DNA from: Lactovum miscens
Lineage (GTDB): Bacteria > Bacillota > Bacilli > Lactobacillales > Streptococcaceae
Direction: 5' to 3'
DNA: 64,000 bases
Assembly: GCF_014202895.1 (NCBI RefSeq)
Contig: NZ_JACHHV010000002.1
Coordinates: 45,840-109,839, forward strand
In this document: positions 44,137 to 53,895 of the stretch, one piece after another
Layout of the letters: the number at the start of each line of letters is the position of its first letter
Numbering within the stretch: position 1 is the first letter of the stretch
Notes under the pieces: generated by a model
The model's database searches: none
What the model saw: only the letters and a program-made list of their open reading frames with translations
What the model was told of the DNA's origin: nothing
Translations under genes and position numbers: made by a program

Positions 44137-44236
44137 AACCAAAAGAAGCGCATTGGATAATTTTGGAATGTGCATTTTTTGAATACCTTATAAATTACTT
44201 GTATCCATTTATTCTTCAAGCCTCTCAGAGCTGTTG

Positions 44237-44245
44237 TGCTATAAT
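44237..44245 (+). promoter_or_regulatory. Extended -10 promoter of dut operon
   Basis: TGCTATAAT, hexamer 44240-44245, followed by a leader of about 48 nt with AGGAG before ATG 44300. Confidence 0.7.
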
Positions 44246-44299
44246 ATAAAATGGCTAGTTTTAAACCCAGATATTACCAAAACAGACTCAGGAGAATAA

Positions 44300-44752
44300 A
44301 TGAAAACACGTGGTTTTGAAATCGTAAGTAAATACAAAGACGCCGGACTTCACTTGCCCCAAAGGTCAACTAGGCATTCTGCTGGATACGACATTGAATC
44401 AATTGAAACAGTTACTTTTGGAGCTGGTGAAATTAAACTAATTCCTACTGGTTTAAAAGCATACATGCAGCCGGGAGAGGTTTTATACATGTATGATCGC
44501 TCTTCTAATCCTCGAAAAAAAGGTCTAGTTTTGATAAATTCAGTTGGTGTGATTGACAGCGACTATTACAACAATCCTGATAATGAGGGCGAAATGTTCA
44601 TGCAAATGATGAATATCTTAGATCGCGATGTTATTGTCGAAAAAGGTGATCGTGTTTGTCAATGTGTCTTTATGCCCTTCTTAGTGGCTGATGGAGATGA
44701 TGAAGTAGAAAAGAGCGACCGCTTAGGGGGCTTTGGATCTACTGGAAAATAA
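44300..44752 (+). CDS. dut: Deoxyuridine triphosphate nucleotidohydrolase (dUTPase)
   Basis: Hydrolyses dUTP to dUMP, keeping uracil out of DNA. The 150-aa trimeric-type protein shows the five motifs: GYDIES, DRSSNPRKKGL, GVIDSDYY (catalytic Asp), RVCQCVF and the C-terminal Gly-rich arm RLGGFGSTGK. The insertion NPDNEGEMFMQMMN is phage/lactococcal-like. First gene of dut-yutD-rlmN. Confidence 0.94.
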   Translation: MKTRGFEIVSKYKDAGLHLPQRSTRHSAGYDIESIETVTFGAGEIKLIPTGLKAYMQPGEVLYMYDRSSNPRKKGLVLINSVGVIDSDYYNNPDNEGEMFMQMMNILDRDVIVEKGDRVCQCVFMPFLVADGDDEVEKSDRLGGFGSTGK

Positions 44753-44809
44753 ACTAGAAGAAAAGGAAAACTTTCAAGCTACATTCAGAGGTTGATAAGT
44801 AACAAATTA

Positions 44810-45556
44810 ATGGCAAAAGAAATTCCAGAAGAAGAAAAAAATTACAATAAATATCCAGGTGAGCAAGTTTTAATCTTACAAGATGATCTCATAAAAATTG
44901 GAGGTAAATCTTTCCGGTTAATCAAGAATTATAAGGGAGGGTTCGATGGAATTGCTCTTGGGCAACGTTATGGGCATGTTTTTGACAAGTTTGACTACAT
45001 TGTAGGTGACTGGGGACATGAACTTTTGCGATTGCGTGGATTTTATGAGAATGACAAAAACGATATTGAAGTGGATGAAAGGATTGATCACTTAGCTGAT
45101 TATTTGCAGGAATATTGTGCTTTTGGTGCAAAATACTTTATCTTACATCGTGAGCGAGCAGACGGTGAGGTTGATGAACCATTTTTGGCAGATGAAGAAG
45201 ATTTAGAGGTTTTAAAACTTTCACGTCAGAACCAAAATATTTTAAATGGCCACTCAAACCGCGATCGTATTAATAATCGTCGTGTTGGTCATGGACGGAA
45301 TGACTTAGGGTTTTCAACGGTTCGTCCAGATGCCATACCGGTTGAGTCAGAATCAACAAAAATAAAGACAAACAGTAATAATAGCTTTAACAAAAATAAA
45401 AGCAAAAATAATAATCATAACAAGAATAATCACAAAGAGAAAAATTCTGAAAATAAGCCAGATATGAAACAACGGAGTAACAGTGATCGCCGTAACCGTA
45501 ACTCGACACCGCAGAAATCAGAAAAAAAATTCGTGATTCGAGAAAGAAAAGATTAA
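44810..45556 (+). CDS. yutD: YutD family protein with Asn/Lys-rich tail
   Basis: The N-terminal about 110 residues match YutD (DUF1027): FRLIKNYKGGFDGIALGQRY and DKFDYIVGDWGHELLRLRGFY. The remaining about 100 residues are low-complexity, rich in Asn, Lys and Ser, and probably disordered. ATG 44810 fits the family; a TTG at 44792 abuts AGAGG and is less likely. Function unknown to me; in Firmicutes it is often next to rlmN, as here (3 nt before). Confidence 0.82.
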   Translation: MAKEIPEEEKNYNKYPGEQVLILQDDLIKIGGKSFRLIKNYKGGFDGIALGQRYGHVFDKFDYIVGDWGHELLRLRGFYENDKNDIEVDERIDHLADYLQEYCAFGAKYFILHRERADGEVDEPFLADEEDLEVLKLSRQNQNILNGHSNRDRINNRRVGHGRNDLGFSTVRPDAIPVESESTKIKTNSNNSFNKNKSKNNNHNKNNHKEKNSENKPDMKQRSNSDRRNRNSTPQKSEKKFVIRERKD

Positions 45557-45559
45557 TTT

Positions 45560-46657
45560 ATGAGAGAAATACTTAGCACGTCTACTGAAACCAGTCCCAC
45601 GATATATGGCCTAACTATTGATAAACTAACAGACTGGGTTGAATCAGTTGATGAAAAGAAATTTCGTGCAAAACAAATCTGGGATTGGCTCTATCGTCAA
45701 CGTGTACAAACTTTTGAAGAAATGACAAACCTCTCCGTGAGAATTATTGATAAGCTTAACGAAAACTTCATCATGAACCCTTTGCAACAGGTTGTAGTAC
45801 AAGAATCAGCAGACGGTACCGTAAAATATCTTTTCATGCTTCCAGACCATATGATGATCGAAACAGTATTAATGCGTCAAAGCTATGGTCTTTCAGTCTG
45901 TGTGACGACTCAAGTTGGTTGTAACATGGGGTGTACTTTTTGTGCATCTGGAATTTTGAAGAAGGAACGGGATGTTACTGCAGGAGAAATCGTTGCTCAA
46001 ATCATGTTGGTTCAAAAGTACTTTGATGAACGTAAGCTTGATGAACGAGTGAGCCACATTGTAGTGATGGGTATTGGCGAGCCATTTGAGAATTATAATA
46101 ATCTTATGAACTTCCTTCATATTGTAAATAATGATAATGGTTTAGCAATCGGCGCAAGGCATATTACGGTTTCAACGTGTGGCTTCAACCCTAAAAAAAT
46201 TCGCGAATTTGCGCACGAAGATTTACAGATTAACCTTGCAATTTCTCTCCATGCTCCAAATAATGAACTTCGTAGTAGCTTAATGCGTGTTAATCGAAAT
46301 GCTCCACTTGAAAGATTATTTGAAGCAATTGACTACTATACAGAGACAACTAACCGTCGTGTGACTTATGAGTATATTATGCTTTCGGGGGTAAATGATA
46401 GTTCGCAAGTAGCTCAAGAATTGGCTGATTTGATTAAGCCAAGAAACAAACTCTCATATGTTAATTTAATTCCTTACAACCCAGTGGCAGAGTACATAAA
46501 GTATGAGCGTTCTGCAAAAGATAATGTCACGAAGTTTTACGATATTTTGAAAAAAAACGGAGTTAACTGTGTAGTTCGCCAAGAACATGGTGCAGACATT
46601 GATGCAGCCTGTGGGCAATTACGCTCAAAGAATATCAAGAAAGAAGTCCTAGCTTAA
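45560..46657 (+). CDS. rlmN: Dual-specificity rRNA/tRNA adenine-C2 methyltransferase
   Basis: Radical SAM enzyme forming m2A2503 in 23S rRNA and m2A37 in tRNAs. The 365-aa protein has the Fe-S motif [11 protein letters not shown] (CX3CX2C, about 121-131), GIGEPFENY and the two catalytic cysteines, one near the C terminus in DAACGQL. It has an extended N-terminal helical domain. Confidence 0.96.
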   Translation: MREILSTSTETSPTIYGLTIDKLTDWVESVDEKKFRAKQIWDWLYRQRVQTFEEMTNLSVRIIDKLNENFIMNPLQQVVVQESADGTVKYLFMLPDHMMIETVLMRQSYGLSVCVTTQVGCNMGCTFCASGILKKERDVTAGEIVAQIMLVQKYFDERKLDERVSHIVVMGIGEPFENYNNLMNFLHIVNNDNGLAIGARHITVSTCGFNPKKIREFAHEDLQINLAISLHAPNNELRSSLMRVNRNAPLERLFEAIDYYTETTNRRVTYEYIMLSGVNDSSQVAQELADLIKPRNKLSYVNLIPYNPVAEYIKYERSAKDNVTKFYDILKKNGVNCVVRQEHGADIDAACGQLRSKNIKKEVLA

Positions 46658-46762
46658 AAGGAAATAGAAGCTATTACTTTTCTGTGATCAACTTTCACAA
46701 GCCACTTGATGAAATCGTAGAAGTAAGTTAAAATATAATCAATAAAATTTTAGGGAAATCTG

Positions 46763-47374
46763 ATGGAATATTTAAAACTCAATAAATCTCGCCACGCAGT
46801 CAAACACTTTGATGGTTCACGTATCGCAACAGTTGATGTGAAACAAATTATTTCAACCGCTTTACTTGCACCTTCTGCTCACAACATTCAACCTTGGCTA
46901 TTTACCATTGTAGATACAGCCGAAAAACGTCAGCTTTTAACAGATGAAGTAGAGCAAGGAAATGTGGCTCAGCTTGAAGAAGCAGGTTCAATCATCGTAG
47001 TCTTCAGTGACACAGCTATTTCTGAGCGCTCAAAAGATATTGCACGTCTTATGCGTAATGAAATGTCTCCTGATGAGTTTAACCGGTATAATAAGATTTT
47101 CCCGGATCGTTTCAGTAAATATAGCCCAAGCTATACTTCAGATTATTTAGCTTTGAATGCTGGTATTGTTACTATGAACTTGGTACTCGCTATCAACGAT
47201 ATGGGTTATAAATCAAATGTTATTCTTGGTTTCCACAAAACAGATCACGTAAATGAAGCTCTTGATATTCCGCTTCGCTATCGTCCAGAGGTGATTATTA
47301 CTTTGGGGCGCAGTGAAGAAAAGGGCGAGCCACATTTAACTTTACCGGCTGATATGATGTTTAAGATTGTTTAA
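46763..47374 (+). CDS. Nitroreductase-family FMN oxidoreductase
   Basis: The 203-aa protein has the FMN-binding RHAVKHFDG and LLAPSAHNIQPWLFTIV motifs of the oxygen-insensitive nitroreductase family, with LNAGIVTMNLVLAINDMGY in the dimer core. The physiological substrate is unknown. Its own promoter (TATAAT near 46734) gives a leader with AGGGAA. I looked for a copper box (TACANNTGTA) as in the copper-induced lactococcal enzyme CinD and found none. Confidence 0.87.
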   Translation: MEYLKLNKSRHAVKHFDGSRIATVDVKQIISTALLAPSAHNIQPWLFTIVDTAEKRQLLTDEVEQGNVAQLEEAGSIIVVFSDTAISERSKDIARLMRNEMSPDEFNRYNKIFPDRFSKYSPSYTSDYLALNAGIVTMNLVLAINDMGYKSNVILGFHKTDHVNEALDIPLRYRPEVIITLGRSEEKGEPHLTLPADMMFKIV

Positions 47375-47384
47375 TATTAAAACG

Positions 47385-47428
47385 GTTATCAAAAAAGTCT
47401 CCACGTATGTGAAGACTTTTTTGATAAC
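47385..47428. terminator. Bidirectional terminator nitroreductase/DUF1129
   Basis: Perfect 16-bp stem (47385-47400 and 47413-47428) with a 12-nt loop and A6/T6 tracts in the arms. Confidence 0.9.
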
Positions 47429-47439
47429 TTTATCTTATT

Positions 47440-48216
47440 TTATTTTAATTGATTCCTTGGGACCATGGCAGATTGAATGTTGTAACGACGCTTTAAGAGA
47501 TAACGTATACCAAAAGCAATTACAGCAATAGCAACATATGGTATTCCACCAAGAACTGGATTAAATGCTAGTGGAATTAAGGCGCCAAGTGAGGTAACAA
47601 AAATCCAAATAATTGCATAAACGGCAAGTAAAATGGATGGTTTGAAGCGAGCAAAACCTTTAGTTTTTTCTTTTCGAGTTGTAATTGCCAGTTGTACACG
47701 ATAAACTTGGTATAAGGCTAACCCACCAGTAATAGCTGAAAGAACAATCGTTGTGATACCATAAGTTACACCACTATTATTGTTAATGAACATCATGATG
47801 CCGTATAGTGCTGAAAGTAGAGCAAGGAGGAGGAGGATGCTGTCAAGAATCATCAATTTTGGATCCTTGTTTGTCTCTTTCACATTCTTGCTACCAACTT
47901 TTGGCTTATATTGTTCGATAAATTCAGTAGGCGTGCCAAGAAGATTGCGTGCAGTTATGCCGGTTTTTTGAGCCTCTAAAATTTGAAGAACGATCTCCGA
48001 CAGGATTTCCTTCACCTGTTCGTCTGTCTTTCCTTCTATAAGTAGCCCTCGTGTCACACTGTGCACATAATCGGAGTTTTTAGCTGTTAATGCTGATAAA
48101 TCAAAATTATTATCAATTTCAGATGGCGTGCTTATAGAATTCTCATTTACATTTTCCGCTGTTATATCATTTTTATTTCTTGTAGAATCTACTGCAGTTT
48201 CTTTTTCATTTTTCAT
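47440..48216 (-). CDS. DUF1129 family membrane protein
   Basis: A 258-aa protein of the DUF1129 family, common in lactic acid bacteria. The N-terminal half is cytoplasmic (acidic start, then LTAKNSDYVHSVTRGLL and NLLGTPTEFIEQYKP), followed by about four membrane segments (about 122-245) and a basic end. No function known. ATG 48216 has no ribosome site; a TGATATAAT box ends 6 nt upstream, so the mRNA should begin with AUG. Confidence 0.86.
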   Translation of the reverse strand: MKNEKETAVDSTRNKNDITAENVNENSISTPSEIDNNFDLSALTAKNSDYVHSVTRGLLIEGKTDEQVKEILSEIVLQILEAQKTGITARNLLGTPTEFIEQYKPKVGSKNVKETNKDPKLMILDSILLLLALLSALYGIMMFINNNSGVTYGITTIVLSAITGGLALYQVYRVQLAITTRKEKTKGFARFKPSILLAVYAIIWIFVTSLGALIPLAFNPVLGGIPYVAIAVIAFGIRYLLKRRYNIQSAMVPRNQLK

Positions 48217-48222
48217 TTTTTA

Positions 48223-48231
48223 ATTATATCA
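48223..48231 (-). promoter_or_regulatory. Extended -10 promoter of DUF1129 gene, leaderless
   Basis: Minus strand TGATATAAT, hexamer 48228-48223; 6 nt (TAAAAA) then ATG at 48216. Confidence 0.75.
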
Positions 48232-48387
48232 TAGCTTAGTTGGACTGTAAACGTTTTGCGCTCTTTTCCAGACTTTATCAAATGCTTGAAAAGAAAAATC
48301 ATAAATTGGTAAAACTTCATTTATATTGTAAAAAATAGTGAAAAAAATCTGAAAATGTATGAAAACAACTAAAATCGCACTATTTAC

Positions 48388-48416
48388 TTGCAACCCTTTT
48401 CAATTAATAGTAAAAT
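48388..48416 (+). promoter_or_regulatory. ptsHI promoter
   Basis: TTGCAA (48388-48393), 17-bp spacer, TAAAAT (48411-48416). The leader contains AAGGAG before ptsH. Confidence 0.75.
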
Positions 48417-48466
48417 GAACTGTACAGCTTAAAAAGCAAATTTATATCAAACAAGGAGTCCATATA

Positions 48467-48733
48467 ATGGCATCTAAAGAATTTCACGTTGTTGCTGAGA
48501 CAGGTATTCACGCTCGTCCTGCAACATTGCTCGTTCAAACAGCATCAAAATTTACCTCAGAAATCACTTTGGAGTACAAAGGAAAATCTGTAAACCTTAA
48601 ATCAATCATGGGTGTTATGTCACTCGGTGTTGGTCAAGGTGCTGATGTTACTATCGCTGCCGAAGGTGCTGATGCGGATGACGCAATGGCAGCAATCAAC
48701 GATACCATGGTTAAGGAAGGACTCGCTGAATAA
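48467..48733 (+). CDS. ptsH: Phosphocarrier protein HPr
   Basis: Central phosphocarrier of the PTS and, when phosphorylated on Ser46, co-repressor of CcpA. The 88-aa protein has the phosphorylated His in GIHARPAT (about residue 15) and the regulatory Ser in SIMGVMSLG (about 46). Codons are strongly biased. It is 1 nt from ptsI. Confidence 0.97.
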   Translation: MASKEFHVVAETGIHARPATLLVQTASKFTSEITLEYKGKSVNLKSIMGVMSLGVGQGADVTIAAEGADADDAMAAINDTMVKEGLAE

Positions 48734-48734
48734 A

Positions 48735-50462
48735 ATGACAGAAAAGCTTAAAGGTATTGCCGCATCATCTGGTGTTGCAGTAGCAAAGGCTTATCTGCTT
48801 GTTCAGCCTGACTTGTCATTCGAGACAAAGTCAGTTGAGAATCCTGCAAATGAAGAAGCTCGCCTTGATGCCGCACTTGCAGCATCCACAGACGAGCTTT
48901 CTATTATTAAGGAAAAAGCAGTAACTAGCCTTGGTGAAGAAGCCGCAGCTGTATTTGATGCTCACATGATGGTTCTTGCAGATCCAGAAATGATTGGGCA
49001 AATTAAAGCTGTTATCAACGACAAAAATGTAAATGCGGAGGTAGCTCTCAAAGAAGTCACTGATATGTTTATCACGATCTTTGATGGTATGGATGATAAT
49101 CCATATATGAAGGAGCGTGCAGCTGACATCAAAGACGTGACAGAACGTGTGTTGGCTAATCTTCTCGGTGTAAAACTTCCTAGTCCAGCCTTGATTAATG
49201 AAGAAGTGATAATAGTTGCTGAAGATTTGACACCGTCTGAAACAGCTCAGCTTGACAAAAAATTTGTTAAAGCTTTTGTTACAAATATTGGTGGTAAGAC
49301 TTCCCATTCTGCTATCATGGCCAATACGCTTGAAATTCCAGCTGTCCTTGGTCTTGGTAACATTACCGAACTTGTCACTGAAGGCGTAATGATCGCTGCC
49401 AATGGATTGACGGGTGAGGTTATTATCGAGCCATCTGAAACTGAAGCAGCCGCTTACCGTGCAGCTGGTGCAGCTTATGTGGCTCAAAAGGCTGAATGGT
49501 CATTACTCAAAGATGCAGAAACTGTTACAGTTGATGGCAAGCATTTTGAATTGGCTGCCAACATTGGTACACCTAAAGATATAGAAGGTGTAAATGATAA
49601 TGGTGCTGAAGCAATTGGTTTATATCGAACAGAGTTCTTATACATGGATTCTGATCATTTTCCAACAGAGGATGAACAATATGTAGCTTACAAGGCAGTG
49701 CTTGAAGGTATGAATGGTAAGCCAGTTGTTGTCCGCACGATGGATATCGGTGGTGATAAGAAGCTTCCTTACTTCAAATTACCTGATGAAATGAATCCAT
49801 TCCTTGGTTGGCGCGCCCTGCGTATCAGCTTGTCCGAGGGTGGAGATACTATGTTCCGTACTCAACTTCGTGCCTTGCTTCGTGCTTCAGTTCATGGTCA
49901 CTTACGTATTATGTTTCCAATGGTTGCATTAGTAGCAGAATTCCGTAAGGCAAAATCTATTTATGATGAAGAACGTGCTAATCTCAAAGCTGAAGGCGTA
50001 GCAGTAGCAGATAACATTGAAGTAGGAATCATGATTGAGATCCCTGCAGCCGCTGTTTTAGCAGATCAATTTGCAAAGGAAGTTGACTTCTTCTCTATTG
50101 GAACAAACGATTTGATCCAATATACAATGGCTGCAGATCGTATGAACCAAAAAGTTTCATACCTGTACCAACCTTACAACCCTTCAATTTTGCGTTTAAT
50201 CAATAATGTAATTAAGGCTTCTCATGCTGAAGGTAAATGGACAGGTATGTGTGGTGCCATGGCTGGTGATCAGACTGCGGTTCCACTCTTAATGGGCATG
50301 GGGCTTGATGAATTTTCGATGTCATCAACTTCTGTGCTCCAAACACGTTCACTCATGAAACGTCTTGATAGTAAGAAGATGGAAGAGCTCGCTCAAAAGG
50401 CTTTAACTGAAACTTCAACTGTTGATGAAGTTCTTGCTCTGGTTGATGAATACACTAAATAA
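48735..50462 (+). CDS. ptsI: Phosphoenolpyruvate-protein phosphotransferase (enzyme I)
   Basis: Transfers phosphate from PEP to HPr. At 575 aa from [20 protein letters not shown] it is full length. The phospho-His motif [11 protein letters not shown] is near 185-195, and the PEP-binding domain has [30 protein letters not shown] and the catalytic-Cys region [11 protein letters not shown] 48735 lies 1 nt after the ptsH stop. Confidence 0.97.
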   Translation: MTEKLKGIAASSGVAVAKAYLLVQPDLSFETKSVENPANEEARLDAALAASTDELSIIKEKAVTSLGEEAAAVFDAHMMVLADPEMIGQIKAVINDKNVNAEVALKEVTDMFITIFDGMDDNPYMKERAADIKDVTERVLANLLGVKLPSPALINEEVIIVAEDLTPSETAQLDKKFVKAFVTNIGGKTSHSAIMANTLEIPAVLGLGNITELVTEGVMIAANGLTGEVIIEPSETEAAAYRAAGAAYVAQKAEWSLLKDAETVTVDGKHFELAANIGTPKDIEGVNDNGAEAIGLYRTEFLYMDSDHFPTEDEQYVAYKAVLEGMNGKPVVVRTMDIGGDKKLPYFKLPDEMNPFLGWRALRISLSEGGDTMFRTQLRALLRASVHGHLRIMFPMVALVAEFRKAKSIYDEERANLKAEGVAVADNIEVGIMIEIPAAAVLADQFAKEVDFFSIGTNDLIQYTMAADRMNQKVSYLYQPYNPSILRLINNVIKASHAEGKWTGMCGAMAGDQTAVPLLMGMGLDEFSMSSTSVLQTRSLMKRLDSKKMEELAQKALTETSTVDEVLALVDEYTK

Positions 50463-50495
50463 GAATTATAAAATAAGAATTATAAAAATGTAGAG

Positions 50496-50525
50496 AAAAA
50501 CGGACGTTGTGTCCGTTTTTTATAA
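50496..50525. terminator. Bidirectional terminator ptsI/ybaB
   Basis: AAAAACGGAC/GTCCGTTTTT (50496-50505, 50511-50520) with a 5-nt loop. Confidence 0.9.
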
Positions 50526-50535
50526 TTTATTGGAT

Positions 50536-50832
50536 TTAGAACGGGAGTTTAGCAAATTTTCCCATTTTTTGTTCAGTAAGTTTGTCAATTTGGTTGAGAG
50601 CATCATTTACAGCGGCAACAACCATGTCGTCTAATGTTTCTGGATCTTCAGGGTCAATCAAGTCATTCTTGATATTAAGTGACTGCATTTTTTTATCACC
50701 TGAAAAAGTGGCTGAGACAAGATCTTGGGCCGATTTTCCAATAAAGGTTGTATTTTTAATTTCTTCTTGAGAAGTTTGCATCTGTTTTTGCATTTTTTGA
50801 GCTTGACGCATCATATTTTGCATATTCATCAT
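50536..50832 (-). CDS. YbaB/EbfC family nucleoid-associated protein
   Basis: DNA-binding dimer. The 98-aa protein has the family start [13 protein letters not shown] and a C-terminal helix with [18 protein letters not shown]. In other bacteria it often lies after dnaX and before recR; here it stands alone, convergent with ptsI. Confidence 0.92.
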   Translation of the reverse strand: MMNMQNMMRQAQKMQKQMQTSQEEIKNTTFIGKSAQDLVSATFSGDKKMQSLNIKNDLIDPEDPETLDDMVVAAVNDALNQIDKLTEQKMGKFAKLPF

Positions 50833-50965
50833 AGTAATTTTCTATCTCCTCTATTTTAGAAGGTTTTTGATCCTTTCCTACTTTTCCTATCCCTATTTGG
50901 AATCAAAATTTAGAAAAGCAAAGGCTTAATCTTTACTTATTATAGCATTTTATAGCATTTTTCAT

Positions 50966-50987
50966 AAACTTACATTTTTGTAAGTTT
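50966..50987. promoter_or_regulatory. BceR-type operator before bceAB
   Basis: Perfect 9-bp arms AAACTTACA and TGTAAGTTT with a 4-bp spacer. Its core TTACA-N4-TGTAA (50970-50983) fits the TNACA-N4-TGTAA motif reported for BceR-like regulators. It lies 23 bp upstream of an extended -10 (TGTTAAAAT, hexamer 51006-51011). Confidence 0.72.
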
Positions 50988-51079
50988 AGTTCTGAAAAAA
51001 GCTGTTAAAATGAGTTTACACTGATATTGGGAACAATCTAATAGCTAGGATAACCATCGGGCAAAGAAAGAAAAGAATT

Positions 51080-51856
51080 ATGTTACTTGAAGTAAAGCAC
51101 CTCAAAAAAATTTTTAAAACTCGTTTTTCCAAAGAAGAAACTATGGCACTGGCAGATATTGACTTTTCCGTTGAAGCAGGAGAATATATTTCAATTATGG
51201 GGGAGTCGGGTTCAGGTAAGACGACACTATTGAACATCTTATCAACGCTTGAGAAGCCGACTTCAGGAACTGTATTATTGAATTCGGAAGACATCACGGC
51301 GATTAAAGATCAGGAGGTTTCTATCTTTAGACGAGAGCATTTAGGCTTTGTCTTCCAGGATTTTAATCTACTAGATACTTTGTCGGTGCGAGATAATATC
51401 CTTTTGCCCCTCGTTTTGAGTAAGGCTGAGTTGAACTTGATGAAGGAGAGACTAAAGCTGATGGCAGAAAAATTGCACATTCAAGATTTGTTGAATAAGC
51501 AGGCTTTTGAGTTGTCAGGTGGACAGAAACAAAGGGTAGCTGTTGCACGTGCGTTGATTTCGGAGCCAGATCTAGTATTGGCGGATGAGCCAACAGCTGC
51601 GCTGGACTTCAAAAATTCTGAGGACCTTATGAACATACTTGAAGATATTAATCTCATGGGACAAACAATTATTATGGTTACACACTCTAGCTTGGTAGCA
51701 AGCCACGCGAAGCGAGTGCTTTTTATCAAGGATGGTGTTCTTTATCATCAACTTTATCGAGGAAACCGATCAGCAAACGAATTTTCGAAAGAGATTACTT
51801 TGTCAATAGCAGCCTTTCTTGGAGGTGCTAGAGAGGAGGGAAATGCTGACTTTTAA
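51080..51856 (+). CDS. BceA-type ABC transporter ATPase
   Basis: Energy-coupling subunit of a peptide-antibiotic detoxification/sensing transporter. The 258-aa protein has Walker A GESGSGKTT (about 38-46), signature LSGGQKQRVA, and Walker B LVLADEPTAALD. The ribosome site is weak (AAAGAAAAG). It overlaps the permease gene by 14 nt. The order ATPase-permease-response regulator-histidine kinase is the usual Bce module. Confidence 0.92.
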   Translation: MLLEVKHLKKIFKTRFSKEETMALADIDFSVEAGEYISIMGESGSGKTTLLNILSTLEKPTSGTVLLNSEDITAIKDQEVSIFRREHLGFVFQDFNLLDTLSVRDNILLPLVLSKAELNLMKERLKLMAEKLHIQDLLNKQAFELSGGQKQRVAVARALISEPDLVLADEPTAALDFKNSEDLMNILEDINLMGQTIIMVTHSSLVASHAKRVLFIKDGVLYHQLYRGNRSANEFSKEITLSIAAFLGGAREEGNADF

Positions 51857-53810
51857 GCTGGCAGTTTTAAATATGCGTAGGGCCTTCATTAGCTTTGCTC
51901 CCTTCTTACTGGCCTGTCTGACCATGTTCATTTTACTTTTCATCACGGCTTCAATTTCCTATTCAAGTTCACTTAAAAGTTTACCTGGTGGAAATGCAGT
52001 TGCACAACTTATGATATTCGCCATGGTTATTCTGACGATATTTTCACTAATTATCTTAATCTATAGCTATCATTTTCTACAGCTTCAGCGTTCTAAAGAG
52101 TTTGGTCTGTATGAAATTTTGGGTTTTGGTAAGAGGAAGATTATTGTTGTAGTCTTCTGGGAACTCCTCTTCAGCTTTTTGACTGTGTTTGTTGTTGGGA
52201 CAATTCTGGGAATTGCCTTTGCGAAATTTTTATTCTTAATTTTTGTCAATATTGCTGGGGGAACTAAATTTAATCTGGCGATTAACCCCGACTCTATTGG
52301 ATTAACTAGTGGAATCTTCCTAGCATTTTTTCTCCTCTTGTTTTTAAAAGGGGCAGTTATGATTGAAAAATCATCAAGCATGAATTTACTGAAAGCCGAA
52401 TCTAAGGGAGAACGAGAGCCTAAAGCGAATTGGTTACTTGCCTTGCTAGGTCTTATCCTGATAATTATCGGTTATTACATGGCCTTGACAGTCAAAAATC
52501 CAGTAAAAGCCATCCAATTATTCTTTATTGCCGTTCTTCTGGTGATTCTGGGAACTTATTTCTTCTATACGGCAACCACAGTTTGGACTTTAAAATGGCG
52601 GAAAAGACGCGATTCTTACTATAAACCCCAAAACTTTATCACAATATCTAGCCTTTTATATCGAATGAAAGCTAATGCGATTGGTCTGGCTAATATCACA
52701 ATTTTACTGACGATGGCAATTGTCACAATGGCTGTAACAGTTAGTCTTTACTTTGGTACAATACAACAAGTCTGGCAGTTACATCCCAGTGAAGGAGCAA
52801 TCACTACAACGAGTGGGAATGAACACGCTGTAGTATCTCCTGAAGAATTCTTGGTAAAATTCGATCAGGTAGTTAAAAATGCAAACATTAAAGTTTCTTC
52901 AGTGAGCACGATTCAGGTAGCTGACAACATCCTCGCCTTGAGGCAAAATTCACTGGCAGATAAACTAAAAGTGGGTGGAAATTATTCAGTTGCGACTGGT
53001 AAAAATTCAATGCAGATAACCATGACAACATTAGACAGTCTAAAATCTCGTGGTGTTAAAAACCTTCCTAATTTAGCAGAGCACCAAGTTTTAATGACAG
53101 GTTCAAAGAAAATCAGGGCGTTAGACTGGTATGGAGTAGACTATCAGGTTAAACATATCAAAAAATCCAATAGCCTCTCAGAGGTGCCATCCTATGAATA
53201 TGCTTATCATTTTCAAATTATATTCTCAACTCTGAAAGAAATGGAAGAAGCCTTAGCTCATTATGGTAAATCTCCTGGGGGTGAAGAACCCACACGAACG
53301 CAGATTCTCTTTAATATTGCTCCTTCAGATGAGGTGGCATTTAGAAAAGCTTCACATAAGGATCCAGATATAGAATCAGGAATCACATTCCGCACAGAAG
53401 TTCTTAAAGACACCCAGATGGGACTCAGCGGTTTTATCTTTATCGGCTTTATACTAGGTATCAGTTTTATTCTCGGAGCAGCTCTCATTATTTACTATAA
53501 GCAGTTGTCTGAAGGAACACAAGATAGACAATCTTTTAAGATCTTGCAAGAGGTGGGACTCTCTCAAGCAGAAGTGAAAAAAACTATCAAGACTCAGGTA
53601 CGCATGATTTTTTTCTTACCAATTTTAGTATCCATCGTCCATTTTGGTTTTGCCTATAATATGATTGTCAAGATTGAAAATCTTTTTGGTGTCCAAGACA
53701 GCAGCCTCCTACTTGAGTTTTCAAGCTTAACTATTGTGTCTGTGGCTGGTCTTTACTGGATAATCTATAAGCTAACCAGTCGTGTCTACTATAGAATCGT
53801 TGAACGTTAA
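51843..53810 (+). CDS. BceB-type ABC transporter permease
   Basis: A 655-aa permease from ATG 51843, chosen because GAGGAGGG precedes it. It has about ten membrane segments in the Bce pattern: four, then a short loop and more, then a large extracellular domain of about 200 residues (about 305-515) between TM7 and TM8, and a C-terminal bundle. In studied systems this domain senses peptide antibiotics acting on lipid II or undecaprenyl pyrophosphate and signals to the kinase. The drug is unknown. Confidence 0.9.
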   Translation: MLTFKLAVLNMRRAFISFAPFLLACLTMFILLFITASISYSSSLKSLPGGNAVAQLMIFAMVILTIFSLIILIYSYHFLQLQRSKEFGLYEILGFGKRKIIVVVFWELLFSFLTVFVVGTILGIAFAKFLFLIFVNIAGGTKFNLAINPDSIGLTSGIFLAFFLLLFLKGAVMIEKSSSMNLLKAESKGEREPKANWLLALLGLILIIIGYYMALTVKNPVKAIQLFFIAVLLVILGTYFFYTATTVWTLKWRKRRDSYYKPQNFITISSLLYRMKANAIGLANITILLTMAIVTMAVTVSLYFGTIQQVWQLHPSEGAITTTSGNEHAVVSPEEFLVKFDQVVKNANIKVSSVSTIQVADNILALRQNSLADKLKVGGNYSVATGKNSMQITMTTLDSLKSRGVKNLPNLAEHQVLMTGSKKIRALDWYGVDYQVKHIKKSNSLSEVPSYEYAYHFQIIFSTLKEMEEALAHYGKSPGGEEPTRTQILFNIAPSDEVAFRKASHKDPDIESGITFRTEVLKDTQMGLSGFIFIGFILGISFILGAALIIYYKQLSEGTQDRQSFKILQEVGLSQAEVKKTIKTQVRMIFFLPILVSIVHFGFAYNMIVKIENLFGVQDSSLLLEFSSLTIVSVAGLYWIIYKLTSRVYYRIVER

Positions 53811-53895
53811 GATTCCTTCTTTCAAAATTTCGTCAAGACAGGCGGGATTTTTTTAAAAAACTGTATAATTAATGTAACTTATGTTGGAGAAAGCC

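Noticed and set aside
46680..46762. Copper box upstream of the nitroreductase gene
   Set aside because: No TACANNTGTA is present, so I do not call it the copper-induced CinD.
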